Shown here: positions 30,576 through 38,344 of the stretch, piece by piece | How the letters are laid out: each line of letters opens with the position of its first letter | Position numbering within the stretch: position 1 is the stretch's first letter | NCBI GenBank assembly: GCA_002719395.1 | Contig: PBHM01000004.1 | Span: 33,830 to 79,935 of the forward strand | Source: Methanobacteriota archaeon | GTDB taxonomy: Archaea; Thermoplasmatota; Poseidoniia; Poseidoniales; Poseidoniaceae | Direction: 5' to 3' | DNA: 46,106 nt | Made by a program: the position numbers and the translations under genes | Notes under the pieces: generated by a model | Told to the model about the DNA's origin: nothing | The model's database searches: none | Seen by the model: only the letters and a program-made list of their open reading frames with translations

Positions 30576-32966
30576 CTAAAGGGGATGAGCCGGCGACCGG
30601 ACACCCATTGATAAATAACGCGCTGGGAATTTAACAAACGTAGCCAGCGAACCAATCATCATAAGTACCCAACCAATCCATACAAAATGGATGCCTGTAA
30701 GGTCATAAACAGTTACTCTGACTATCATTTCCTGTTCAGAGTCACCACTCATGAGGGCTGTTGCTTGGGTACCATCCAGAATGAATACAAGATCACCATA
30801 GTATCTACTCATGATATCAATTTCAGACCGAGCACTGCTGGATATTACAAACTTGCCAGTACTATCCAATCGGTCAAAACGAATCAAACCAGGCATCACT
30901 TCACCAATGAATTCACCTTCACTATCACTCACGTTGATTGTGATGCCCACGAACCCGCTACCAACTTCTAAATCTTCAGTTTCAAATACAACGTCTGTGA
31001 AGGTGAAAATGTAGTCGCCATGCTTGTATGGCTCATTCTTTTCTAAGGTAATTCGATGACTTATGTCCCCCCTGTTGACAATAGTGGTTGAAAAAATATG
31101 GCCAAGAATAAGTAGAACCAATCCCAAGTGAACCATATGAGCTGCCATTGGAATCTTTTTGCCTTTATTTTTCACAATAAGCGAGATTATGGATGGAATG
31201 GCAAACAATGCGGGAATTAACATCAGCATCCCAATAAATCCTCTCGTGATTGTGGTCGACAATAGCTGATCCGCATTTCCACCTAATTTATTGCCCCAAA
31301 TCAATGCCATAATCAGCGCTAGAATTGGTAATCCCACCAATAATTGATTGCGTTTAGGGTAATTTATACCAGCCCATGCAGTAAAAGCCATTAAAATAGC
31401 CAAGATAAACGGCGCTCCGTAGAGTTCATGAGCTGCGAATTGAATATTGTCGATGCTTGAAAGAAGAATGACAAATGTGAGCACTAAATAGAGACTAACA
31501 ATCATAATTGGAGACCATAGTATCACTTTTTTTTGCCATGAAATATCTGATAATTGCCACGGCTTTTCACTCATTTCTTCGTTTTCAAAAAACCATGGTA
31601 ACAAGAATAGAGTCATTCCCAAACCAGCAACATAGACATCGATCATACTTGACCACGCTGCGCTGAGGTGGAGCATAACTCCAATAGATGCCATCCCCCA
31701 CGATTTAAGAATCGAATCCTCCAAAACCATGCTTATTGAGATAAATACTGCAATTAAACCAAGAAAAACCAATCCGTGCCAAGCAGATAATACAGAAACC
31801 GCTACCGGTAGCAACCATTTCTTTGAAAATTTTTCTGATTTCATAATAGAGTAAATCATTGGAGCAAGTGCAATAAGGATAAAGAAAAATGAGGGAATTG
31901 ATTCTAGGTAGTTTGCACCAAAAATCCAACCCAATCCTGCAACAACAGGAGGCAGGAAAAACCAAGCATTATTAGGCCTCTTTTTCATTTTAAAACACAC
32001 AAAGTAAGATGCCAAAACAACAAACATGAGAAGGTAAGTCATAATCTCTGCACCCGCTTGATCGTCTGTTTTCAACAAAACCATCCTCGAAAAAGCATCC
32101 GGTGGATCTGAGGCAGAAACATCTGTTACGAAGGTATGAACGCTACTTGCCCAAACCCCTCCTGCTCTGGTTACAAGCGTTGCAAATAACGCCATCATGC
32201 CAGCAAGAAAAGACAAACCAACCCAATGGTCTGCAGGAGTTTTACCAGGTCTGGTCCTTAGATGTAACATAATTACGAGAACAAGCCAAGGAAGCATAGA
32301 CCCCGTTTCAACTGGATCCCAAGCCCAATATCCTCCCCAATCCAGCACAGTGTAAGCCCATAATCCGCCCAAACCAATACCTAAGGTTGAAACAAACATT
32401 GCAGGCCTTGTGATCTGTATCATCCTATCCTTGAGGAAATTTGTTTCCCAAAAAGCAGTTAGTCCAATACATGAGAGCATGATACAATATGCATATGCCA
32501 AAAATATCAAGGGAGGATGAATGACCATCAAATCTGTTTGTAATAATTCATTCAACCCTCTTCCTTGAAAACCCTTCGGAGTGGTTTGAAATGGCTCCAT
32601 CATAGCCCCTAAAAAAAGTAAGGTTAGGGCGAATCCTCCCATGAACCTCAATCGGATAGAGGCTAGGAATTCGGATTCTCCAATCATTGGCTTTGCATAC
32701 AAATGCGCTAGCAAGGCCATCCATGCTGCCCACAGTAACAGAGGCCCTTCTCGAGCGGACCACGTGGCTGCAAATCGATATTTTAGAGGAAGATTTTCTC
32801 CTCCGTTTGATGCTACATGAAGAAGTGATGTGTCATTGAGTATAAATGCAAAAGCCAGACCAAAAAAAGGTAGAGCAATGATGAGAGAAACCCAACGCAC
32901 AAATTCTGGACGAAAAATCCAGAAGACTGACGCTATAATCGCTATTGGAATCAATAAAGAATACAT
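30576..32966 (-). CDS. ccmF: Cytochrome c-type biogenesis protein CcmF (haem lyase)
   Basis: A 796-residue multi-pass protein that attaches haem to apocytochrome c on the outer membrane face. The WWD haem-handling domain is clear (VLDWGGYWAWDPVETGSMLPW). The conserved haem-ligand histidines are in MVIHPPLIFLAY, VIMLHLRTR, SSVHTFVTD and AAHMVHLGLVLLILGH. A C-terminal extracytoplasmic domain (residues ~650-770) is followed by a final membrane helix, as in bacterial CcmF. It is longer than the E. coli protein (~650) because of extra helices in the middle. ATG 32966 gives a hydrophobic N-terminus (MYSLLIPIAII), four bases from the upstream gene's stop. Other ccm genes are not in the window. Confidence 0.95.
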   Translation of the reverse strand: MYSLLIPIAIIASVFWIFRPEFVRWVSLIIALPFFGLAFAFILNDTSLLHVASNGGENLPLKYRFAATWSAREGPLLLWAAWMALLAHLYAKPMIGESEFLASIRLRFMGGFALTLLFLGAMMEPFQTTPKGFQGRGLNELLQTDLMVIHPPLIFLAYAYCIMLSCIGLTAFWETNFLKDRMIQITRPAMFVSTLGIGLGGLWAYTVLDWGGYWAWDPVETGSMLPWLVLVIMLHLRTRPGKTPADHWVGLSFLAGMMALFATLVTRAGGVWASSVHTFVTDVSASDPPDAFSRMVLLKTDDQAGAEIMTYLLMFVVLASYFVCFKMKKRPNNAWFFLPPVVAGLGWIFGANYLESIPSFFFILIALAPMIYSIMKSEKFSKKWLLPVAVSVLSAWHGLVFLGLIAVFISISMVLEDSILKSWGMASIGVMLHLSAAWSSMIDVYVAGLGMTLFLLPWFFENEEMSEKPWQLSDISWQKKVILWSPIMIVSLYLVLTFVILLSSIDNIQFAAHELYGAPFILAILMAFTAWAGINYPKRNQLLVGLPILALIMALIWGNKLGGNADQLLSTTITRGFIGMLMLIPALFAIPSIISLIVKNKGKKIPMAAHMVHLGLVLLILGHIFSTTIVNRGDISHRITLEKNEPYKHGDYIFTFTDVVFETEDLEVGSGFVGITINVSDSEGEFIGEVMPGLIRFDRLDSTGKFVISSSARSEIDIMSRYYGDLVFILDGTQATALMSGDSEQEMIVRVTVYDLTGIHFVWIGWVLMMIGSLATFVKFPARYLSMGVRSPAHPL

Positions 32967-32970
32967 GATT

Positions 32971-34197
32971 TCACCAACCAAAATGTTTAGCTCGACTGTA
33001 TCCAAAGGATAATAATACACTGATGACCCTTTTTGTGTACAGCATTGGATGACGAATGAGAAGTTTACAACCAATCCACAATTTATCGAAAACGGACATG
33101 TTACCAAGTTCTTCAGGTAAACATCGCGCCATGTTTGACAATTCTTTGTCAGAAAGAGCGTACAAAGCATTCTTGCCCTTCAATATTTTTTCATAAGGTG
33201 GAAATCGCTTTTTCCATGCCCTCTCATAAGCGGAGAGATACTGTTTGGACAAGTCCTGTTCTTGGATAGCAGAAGCCAGGAGTTCTGCGGCTTCCCTACC
33301 AGACCAAAGCGCTAGATGAGATCCTCCTTCAAACAAAGGTGAAGTAAAACCTGCTGCGTCTCCAACTAAAATCAGGCCATCACCGACCGTTACAGAGCGC
33401 GGTCCGGAAATTGGAATTGTTCCTCCAAATGGTTTAATTTTCATACCTTCTTTTCTCCAAGGAGGATTTGTTGTTGGATTATCTTTGAGGTAGGTATCAT
33501 CGATAAACTGATTCAGATATTTCACCGCTCCCTTTTTGTCGGTCGTTACCAATCCAACGTTCGCTCTTCCTTTTTCTTTGGGAATCATCCATACATACCC
33601 ATGAGGAGAGTACTTAGGCCACAAATAGAAATCGAGATATCCATCATTTGGCACCTCAAGCATTTCATATTGGAATCCAGCAATCACTTCTACTTCAGAG
33701 GGCATTTTGAGTAATTTTGAGGCAACGCCGGAAACTCCGCTTGCATCTACAACCGCTTTACAAGTGATTGGAAACTGGTCCCCCTTTCCATCAATTTTCC
33801 AATTGGTAAATTGATTTTCCTTATTGTAAATTCTCTCCATAGATGTAACTCGGTGATTACGATGTAAATTCGCACCTTTTTCAATTGATTGATCGATTAA
33901 CCAACGTTCGAATAAGTGCTTTTCAAGCACATATCCCGATTCCGTTAACTTCTTTTCAGTCCCGTCAGGAAATATCACACGAATGCCTTTACATCTCAAT
34001 GCTATAACCTCCTCGGGCAAATCTAGATTGAGATTTTGTACCGCTAGGTCACTCAAGCATTCACCGCAATGAACGGGCGTTCCAACCTCTGGGTCAGCCT
34101 CAACTATAATCACGCTCAACCCCTTCCGTGATGCGGTGAGTGCTGCCGAACCGCCTCCTGGTCCCGCACCAATCACGAGAACGTCACAATCCGGCAT
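32971..34197 (-). CDS. Geranylgeranyl reductase-family flavoprotein
   Basis: A 408-residue FAD-dependent reductase that saturates isoprenoid double bonds. It opens with the FAD-binding VLVIGAGPGGGSAAL and the following acidic end IIVEADPEVG, contains the family Cys motif PVHCGECLSD, and has the second FAD motif GDAAGFTSPLFEGG. In archaea such enzymes reduce digeranylgeranyl lipids, and related ones reduce menaquinone side chains. Proximity to ubiD, ubiA and ccmF makes quinone side-chain reduction a realistic alternative to lipid reduction. ATG 34197 is used because it starts just ahead of the first strand; a GTG at 34242 is also in frame. Confidence 0.92.
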   Translation of the reverse strand: MPDCDVLVIGAGPGGGSAALTASRKGLSVIIVEADPEVGTPVHCGECLSDLAVQNLNLDLPEEVIALRCKGIRVIFPDGTEKKLTESGYVLEKHLFERWLIDQSIEKGANLHRNHRVTSMERIYNKENQFTNWKIDGKGDQFPITCKAVVDASGVSGVASKLLKMPSEVEVIAGFQYEMLEVPNDGYLDFYLWPKYSPHGYVWMIPKEKGRANVGLVTTDKKGAVKYLNQFIDDTYLKDNPTTNPPWRKEGMKIKPFGGTIPISGPRSVTVGDGLILVGDAAGFTSPLFEGGSHLALWSGREAAELLASAIQEQDLSKQYLSAYERAWKKRFPPYEKILKGKNALYALSDKELSNMARCLPEELGNMSVFDKLWIGCKLLIRHPMLYTKRVISVLLSFGYSRAKHFGW

Positions 34198-34267
34198 GCT
34201 ACTTGCAATTCCTGCAAGTCCATCAATCCCACGGATATTCACAAGGCTTCATTGGTGATGAGCATCA

Positions 34268-34275
34268 GGGGGGGG
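34268..34275 (+). repeat. G8 homopolymer at the ubiD start
   Basis: Eight consecutive G residues lie one base before the GTG start of ubiD. The upstream frame is closed by TGA at 34259-34261, so the tract lies outside the coding sequence. Such a run is unusual in this AT-rich window. It could provide a degenerate purine ribosome-binding region, or be length-variable. Confidence 0.6.
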
Positions 34276-34276
34276 T

Positions 34277-36205
34277 GTGGCGTGGAAAAGCCTTGAAAGT
34301 TGGGTTCGGGATTTGGAGATTCGCGGTGAATTACTTCGAATAACAGAGCCAGTGGCAGTTGAATTAGAAGCGGGGGCAATCGCTGACAGACTGGTTAAAA
34401 ACAAATCAAAAGCCGTTTTGTTTGAGAAACCAAAACTGCCTGATGGTAGCATCAGTCCATTCCCATTAGCGATGAATCTATTTGGAACACCTGAAAGAGT
34501 ACAAAGAGCGCTTGGTGCTTCCCACGCTACGCAAATTGGAGATCGATTGGTTCAAATTATGAAGCCGGACATCAAGACTTTGATTCGGAAACCTTGGACT
34601 GGATTAAGTCTCCTCGGTGACGTTCTGTCCTTACCGCCAAAAAAGGTCCGAAAAGGGAAATGTCAAAGGCAAATTCTCCCCCCTGATATCACAAAGTTGC
34701 CGATTCCAAAAACCTGGCCTATGGATGGAGGAAGGTACATCACGTTGCCGTTAGTAGTCACTCGAAATCCGAAAACCAAAGAGCATAATTTGGGCATGTA
34801 CAGGGCTCAAATTCATGGCCCAAAGGAAGTCGGCCTCCATTGGCAGATTCACAAACACGGCGCAGAACACGCGGAAGCTTATCCAGATGGTAAGATGCCC
34901 GTTGCCATATGCATCGGAGGACCCCCTGAACTAATCTTTAGCGCCATAGCACCATTACCTGACAACTTAGAAGAATATATGTTCGCAGGATTTATCGGAA
35001 AAAGACGCTTGAGAATTACAAAGGCCAAAACCCAAGATTTGTGGGTACCTGCGGACGCAGATTTTGTGATTGAGGGATGGTGTGACCCGCGTGAAACAAG
35101 AACAGAAGGTCCTTTTGGTGACCATTTCGGGTTTTACTCGCTCACTGGCCAATATCCAGTATTGAATATCACAGCAATCACGGCGAAAAGAAGCCCAATT
35201 TTGCCGGCTACAATCGTGGGCCAGCCTCCAATGGAAGATGGTTATCTTGGAGAGGCCATTGGAAAACAGTTTACTCCCGTGTTAAACTTTCAACATCGTG
35301 ATGTGCTTGGCGTACACCTTCCTTTGGAAACTGGCTTCCACAATCTTGCAATCGTCCAGTCTAAGCAACGATTTCCTCGTCAAGCCAGAAAGACCTGCCT
35401 TGGATTAATGGGCGCTGGACAGATGATGTTTCTAAAAATCATGATCGCTGTAGATTCGAAGCCTGACGATCTTCATGCTCTTTTAGATGCACTCAACGAT
35501 AAAGTCCAGCCGAGTAAAGACCTCATTGTGCTACCAGGCATGGTTGCAGATTCATTGGAAGCCGCAAGCCCCTACGAAAATGTTCACGATAAATTGCTTA
35601 TTGATGCAACCTCAATCATCGAAACAGATCCACGCTCTTCTGCACAACCATTGGAGGGTTCAGGAACAGAATTAACGCCCGAATGGCGAAGAGGTGACGA
35701 AAAGACACCAGAAATCGCTTCAGAAACCATGGATTCAATTTTGCAATTAGAATTCGTTACTGATGCTATGAAACTACGTCCGAATATGATTGTCGTAACC
35801 ACTGACATTGATGGCTCACCAAAAGCAAGAACCGGCCAGGATTGGCCGGACGAAGTCATGGCAGAGAAGCAGAGAAAACAAATTATTCAATTGAAAAAAT
35901 CAATTTTACAATTAGATTCTAAGAATTCAATACGTTGGCTTTTTCTCACTGATAACGATTTAAATTTGCACGGGAATGGGATTCATAGGCGTTTGTTGTG
36001 GCAGCTTACCTCTCGGTTTGATGTTGCGCGGGGACTTTACATCGATGATGAAACAATTACATGGGATGCAACTATTCCAATCCCTTCCACGGAAGGGCCT
36101 CTGCCAACCAGACGCTGGCCAGCCATAACGCTCCATGACCCAGAAACCCTCGATTCCATCGAGAAATTTGATTTACCTCCTTGGCCAGAAAACCTCATGA
36201 TGTGA
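34277..36205 (+). CDS. ubiD: UbiD-family prenylated-FMN decarboxylase
   Basis: A 642-residue UbiD-type decarboxylase that would remove a carboxyl group from an aromatic quinone precursor. The prFMN-binding region is NLGMYRAQIHGP (Arg176); the catalytic acidic pair is in CDPRETRTEGPFGDHFGFY (Glu273, Glu277). LPLVVTRNPKTK and LPATIVGQPPMEDG are family hallmarks, and the C-terminal WDATIPIP matches too. It is ~140 residues longer than typical UbiD (~490), with extra sequence mainly between residues ~430 and 560. With ubiA four bases downstream, a role in menaquinone/ubiquinone-type synthesis, perhaps the futalosine route, is inferred. The start is GTG 34277, the only available start. Confidence 0.93.
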   Translation: MAWKSLESWVRDLEIRGELLRITEPVAVELEAGAIADRLVKNKSKAVLFEKPKLPDGSISPFPLAMNLFGTPERVQRALGASHATQIGDRLVQIMKPDIKTLIRKPWTGLSLLGDVLSLPPKKVRKGKCQRQILPPDITKLPIPKTWPMDGGRYITLPLVVTRNPKTKEHNLGMYRAQIHGPKEVGLHWQIHKHGAEHAEAYPDGKMPVAICIGGPPELIFSAIAPLPDNLEEYMFAGFIGKRRLRITKAKTQDLWVPADADFVIEGWCDPRETRTEGPFGDHFGFYSLTGQYPVLNITAITAKRSPILPATIVGQPPMEDGYLGEAIGKQFTPVLNFQHRDVLGVHLPLETGFHNLAIVQSKQRFPRQARKTCLGLMGAGQMMFLKIMIAVDSKPDDLHALLDALNDKVQPSKDLIVLPGMVADSLEAASPYENVHDKLLIDATSIIETDPRSSAQPLEGSGTELTPEWRRGDEKTPEIASETMDSILQLEFVTDAMKLRPNMIVVTTDIDGSPKARTGQDWPDEVMAEKQRKQIIQLKKSILQLDSKNSIRWLFLTDNDLNLHGNGIHRRLLWQLTSRFDVARGLYIDDETITWDATIPIPSTEGPLPTRRWPAITLHDPETLDSIEKFDLPPWPENLMM

Positions 36206-36209
36206 TTGA

Positions 36210-37115
36210 ATGGGATTCAAGCAAGTCATGGAATTTGTCAAAATTGAACATACGCTCTTTTCTCTTCCGTTCGTGTTGATTGGCTACATGATCGCCCTCA
36301 ATCAGTTTGACATTGACCCTGGCTTTGACTTGTTTTGGATTCTTCTCGCTGCAATTGGAGCAAGAGGTCTTGCGATGGCACTAAATCGGATTATTGACAG
36401 GGAAATCGATGCCCACAACCCTCGAACAATGAACAGACACCTCGTCACAGGAACCATGCGCATCCAGACTGCATGGATTCTAGCAGGAGTGTTCATGCTA
36501 ACCTTAGTGATCAGTGCAGGCATGCTTAATCGGGTCGCATTGATGCTTTCATGGTTACCTGTAACGGTTTTTGTCATCTACCCATACCTCAAACGTTACA
36601 CTTGGCTCTGCCATTTTTGGCTGGGACTATGCCTTGGTCTTGCACCTGCTGGAGCATGGGTCGCAGTTGCAGGAGACATACACGGCTGGGCATCAATTAC
36701 AGGAGATTTTCAGAACCACTCACAATGGCTTTGGGCACCTACAATTTTTCCTGTATGCTTAGGCGTTGCCTTTTGGATTTCCGCATTCGATATTAATTAT
36801 GCAAGAATGGATGCCGAACATGACCGAAAGCATGGCATACGCTCATTCCCCGCAACATTTAGCGAAAATACAGTCACTCGAACATCAATACAACTCTCTC
36901 TGATATGGTTTGCATGCTTTGCAATTTCAGACCCAGTTAGTAACGCCATATTCCTCATTGCATCGGGATTGATGGCGATTGCAAATATCTTTGTTATCTT
37001 ACGCAGAGAGCGATTTGCAGACTTCCAAACCACTCTCTTCAGAGTTTCAATGGCAACAGGCTGGGTCCTACTTGCAGCATTAGGAGTTGGTTTCTTGACA
37101 GAACCATCTGCCTAG
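36210..37115 (+). CDS. ubiA: UbiA-family aromatic prenyltransferase
   Basis: A 301-residue membrane enzyme that attaches a polyprenyl chain to an aromatic acid. The first Asp-rich motif is NRIIDREIDAHNPRT (NDxxD-type) and the second is DINYARMDAEHDRKHG (DxxYxxxD). About eight to nine helices are evident. The HNPRTMNRHLVTG region and the second motif favour 4-hydroxybenzoate octaprenyltransferase/MqnP-type members over geranylgeranylglyceryl phosphate synthases. It starts four bases after the ubiD stop, forming a tight two-gene unit whose combination (prenylate, then decarboxylate) is characteristic of quinone biosynthesis. Confidence 0.94.
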   Translation: MGFKQVMEFVKIEHTLFSLPFVLIGYMIALNQFDIDPGFDLFWILLAAIGARGLAMALNRIIDREIDAHNPRTMNRHLVTGTMRIQTAWILAGVFMLTLVISAGMLNRVALMLSWLPVTVFVIYPYLKRYTWLCHFWLGLCLGLAPAGAWVAVAGDIHGWASITGDFQNHSQWLWAPTIFPVCLGVAFWISAFDINYARMDAEHDRKHGIRSFPATFSENTVTRTSIQLSLIWFACFAISDPVSNAIFLIASGLMAIANIFVILRRERFADFQTTLFRVSMATGWVLLAALGVGFLTEPSA

Positions 37116-37154
37116 GGAAGATCAACCAAGAAGAAATGATTCTTCTATTATCAT

Positions 37155-37164
37155 GATTATATCG
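37155..37164 (+). promoter_or_regulatory. Possible TATA box for the MazG-like gene
   Basis: GATTATATCG is a TATA-like element in the 60-87 bp spacer after ubiA. Transcription would start near 37186, which argues for initiation at ATG 37203 rather than at 37176. It suggests that the plus-strand run from here through uvrB is a separate unit from ubiD-ubiA. Confidence 0.35.
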
Positions 37165-37202
37165 CTGTAAAGTTGATGGGCCTAGGCGATGTACACAAAA
37201 TC

Positions 37203-37580
37203 ATGAACCCTATTATTGCCTCTTTATTAGAATTCAACAATGCTTTTGAAATTCCAAAACTCGAAAACCCAGGGATCGGTTCAAAAGAGTTAATTGAACT
37301 CAGGATAAAGCTACTCCAAGAAGAAGTCGCTGAGTATGCTGAGGCTGCACGAGGAGGCGATCTTGTTGAAGTGCTTGACGCTTTAGCAGATATTGCGTAC
37401 ATACTTGCAGGAACTGTGATTAACCATGGTATGCAACATGTTTTCGACGATGCATTTGCTGAAGTTCACCGCTCAAACATGGCGAAATTAGTCGATGGCA
37501 AGGTATTACGTAGAGAGGATGGTAAAGTGATGAAGCCTGAGAATTGGCAACCTCCCAACCTCTCTCAGTTTATCCCGTGA
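37203..37580 (+). CDS. MazG/PRA-PH-like nucleotide pyrophosphohydrolase
   Basis: A 125-residue all-alpha NTP-pyrophosphatase-superfamily protein. The metal-binding pattern is clear: RIKLLQEEVAEYAEAARGG and LVEVLDALADIAYILAG give the EExxE...ExxD arrangement. Family members hydrolyse NTPs or modified nucleotides to monophosphates (house-cleaning), or phosphoribosyl-ATP in the HisE branch. The C-terminus (VDGKVLRREDGKVMKPENW) is like that of stand-alone phage/archaeal MazG-like proteins rather than HisE. ATG 37203 is preferred over ATG 37176 because of the TATA position. Substrate unknown. It lies 30 bp upstream of an SDR gene. Confidence 0.85.
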   Translation: MNPIIASLLEFNNAFEIPKLENPGIGSKELIELRIKLLQEEVAEYAEAARGGDLVEVLDALADIAYILAGTVINHGMQHVFDDAFAEVHRSNMAKLVDGKVLRREDGKVMKPENWQPPNLSQFIP

Positions 37581-37610
37581 ATTCATCAAATACCACCTCG
37601 TCGGGATGTT

Positions 37611-38339
37611 ATGGGCGTTGCACTTGTCACAGGCGGAGGACGCGGCATAGGTGCAGCCGTTAGCCTAAAACTCGCTCGAGACGGATATGATGTGATGTTG
37701 ACATACAATACCTCGAGTAAATCTGCCGAGTTAGTTGTAGAAGAGATAAGGGCAATAGGAAGGGATGCTGTCGCCCTCAATTGTGATTGTGAGGATTCGC
37801 GTGAAATTGCATTAATGGGAACTCATCCTTGGTTTCAACATGGTTTAGATGTTTTAGTTCTCAATCATGGCCGCTATGATCGTGTGCTGGCAGAAAAATT
37901 ATCCATTAATCAACTAAGGAAAACCATGAATGTCAATTTCGAAGGTTCATTTTTGGTTTGGGAAACCATTCGTGAGTATTTGCATAACAATGCCCGAATT
38001 ATTGTCATTGGAAGCCAACTTGGGACAAGAGGGAGTCCTCATGGTGCGGATTACGCTGCATCTAAAGCAGCCCTAGAGGTTTGGTCAAAATCGCTTGCAA
38101 TGCGAGTTGGACAAACAGGCCAAAGAGTGAATATTGTTGCTCCCGGGTTCGTTGATACAGATATTCTCGCTGGAGATAGTGCCGAAAAAAGAAAACTTCG
38201 AGAATCGATGGTCCCTCTTGCAAGGATTGGTACGCCAACAGATATCGCTCACACAGTATCATTTTTGGCAAATGAAAACTCATCCTATGTTACAGGAGCA
38301 GTCATTCATGTAAATGGCGGATTGTACCTACCGAGGTAG
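37611..38339 (+). CDS. Short-chain dehydrogenase/reductase, FabG-like
   Basis: A 242-residue classical SDR with an intact active site. The cofactor motif is ALVTGGGRGIGAAVS, the NAG-like strand is LVLNHG, the catalytic Ser is in IVIGSQLG, and Tyr/Lys are in ADYAASKAALE. It ends with the characteristic PGFVDTDI and YVTGAVIHVNGGLY. It resembles 3-oxoacyl-ACP reductases (FabG), but archaea lack canonical fatty-acid synthase, so the substrate is unknown. It is followed after 5 bp by uvrB, suggesting co-transcription without an obvious functional link. Confidence 0.9.
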   Translation: MGVALVTGGGRGIGAAVSLKLARDGYDVMLTYNTSSKSAELVVEEIRAIGRDAVALNCDCEDSREIALMGTHPWFQHGLDVLVLNHGRYDRVLAEKLSINQLRKTMNVNFEGSFLVWETIREYLHNNARIIVIGSQLGTRGSPHGADYAASKAALEVWSKSLAMRVGQTGQRVNIVAPGFVDTDILAGDSAEKRKLRESMVPLARIGTPTDIAHTVSFLANENSSYVTGAVIHVNGGLYLPR

Positions 38340-38344
38340 ATTAC

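Noticed and set aside
32967-33170. 68-residue N-terminal extension of CcmF
   Set aside because: It overlaps the end of the geranylgeranyl reductase gene in another frame; ATG 32966 starts directly at the first membrane helix, four bases after that gene.
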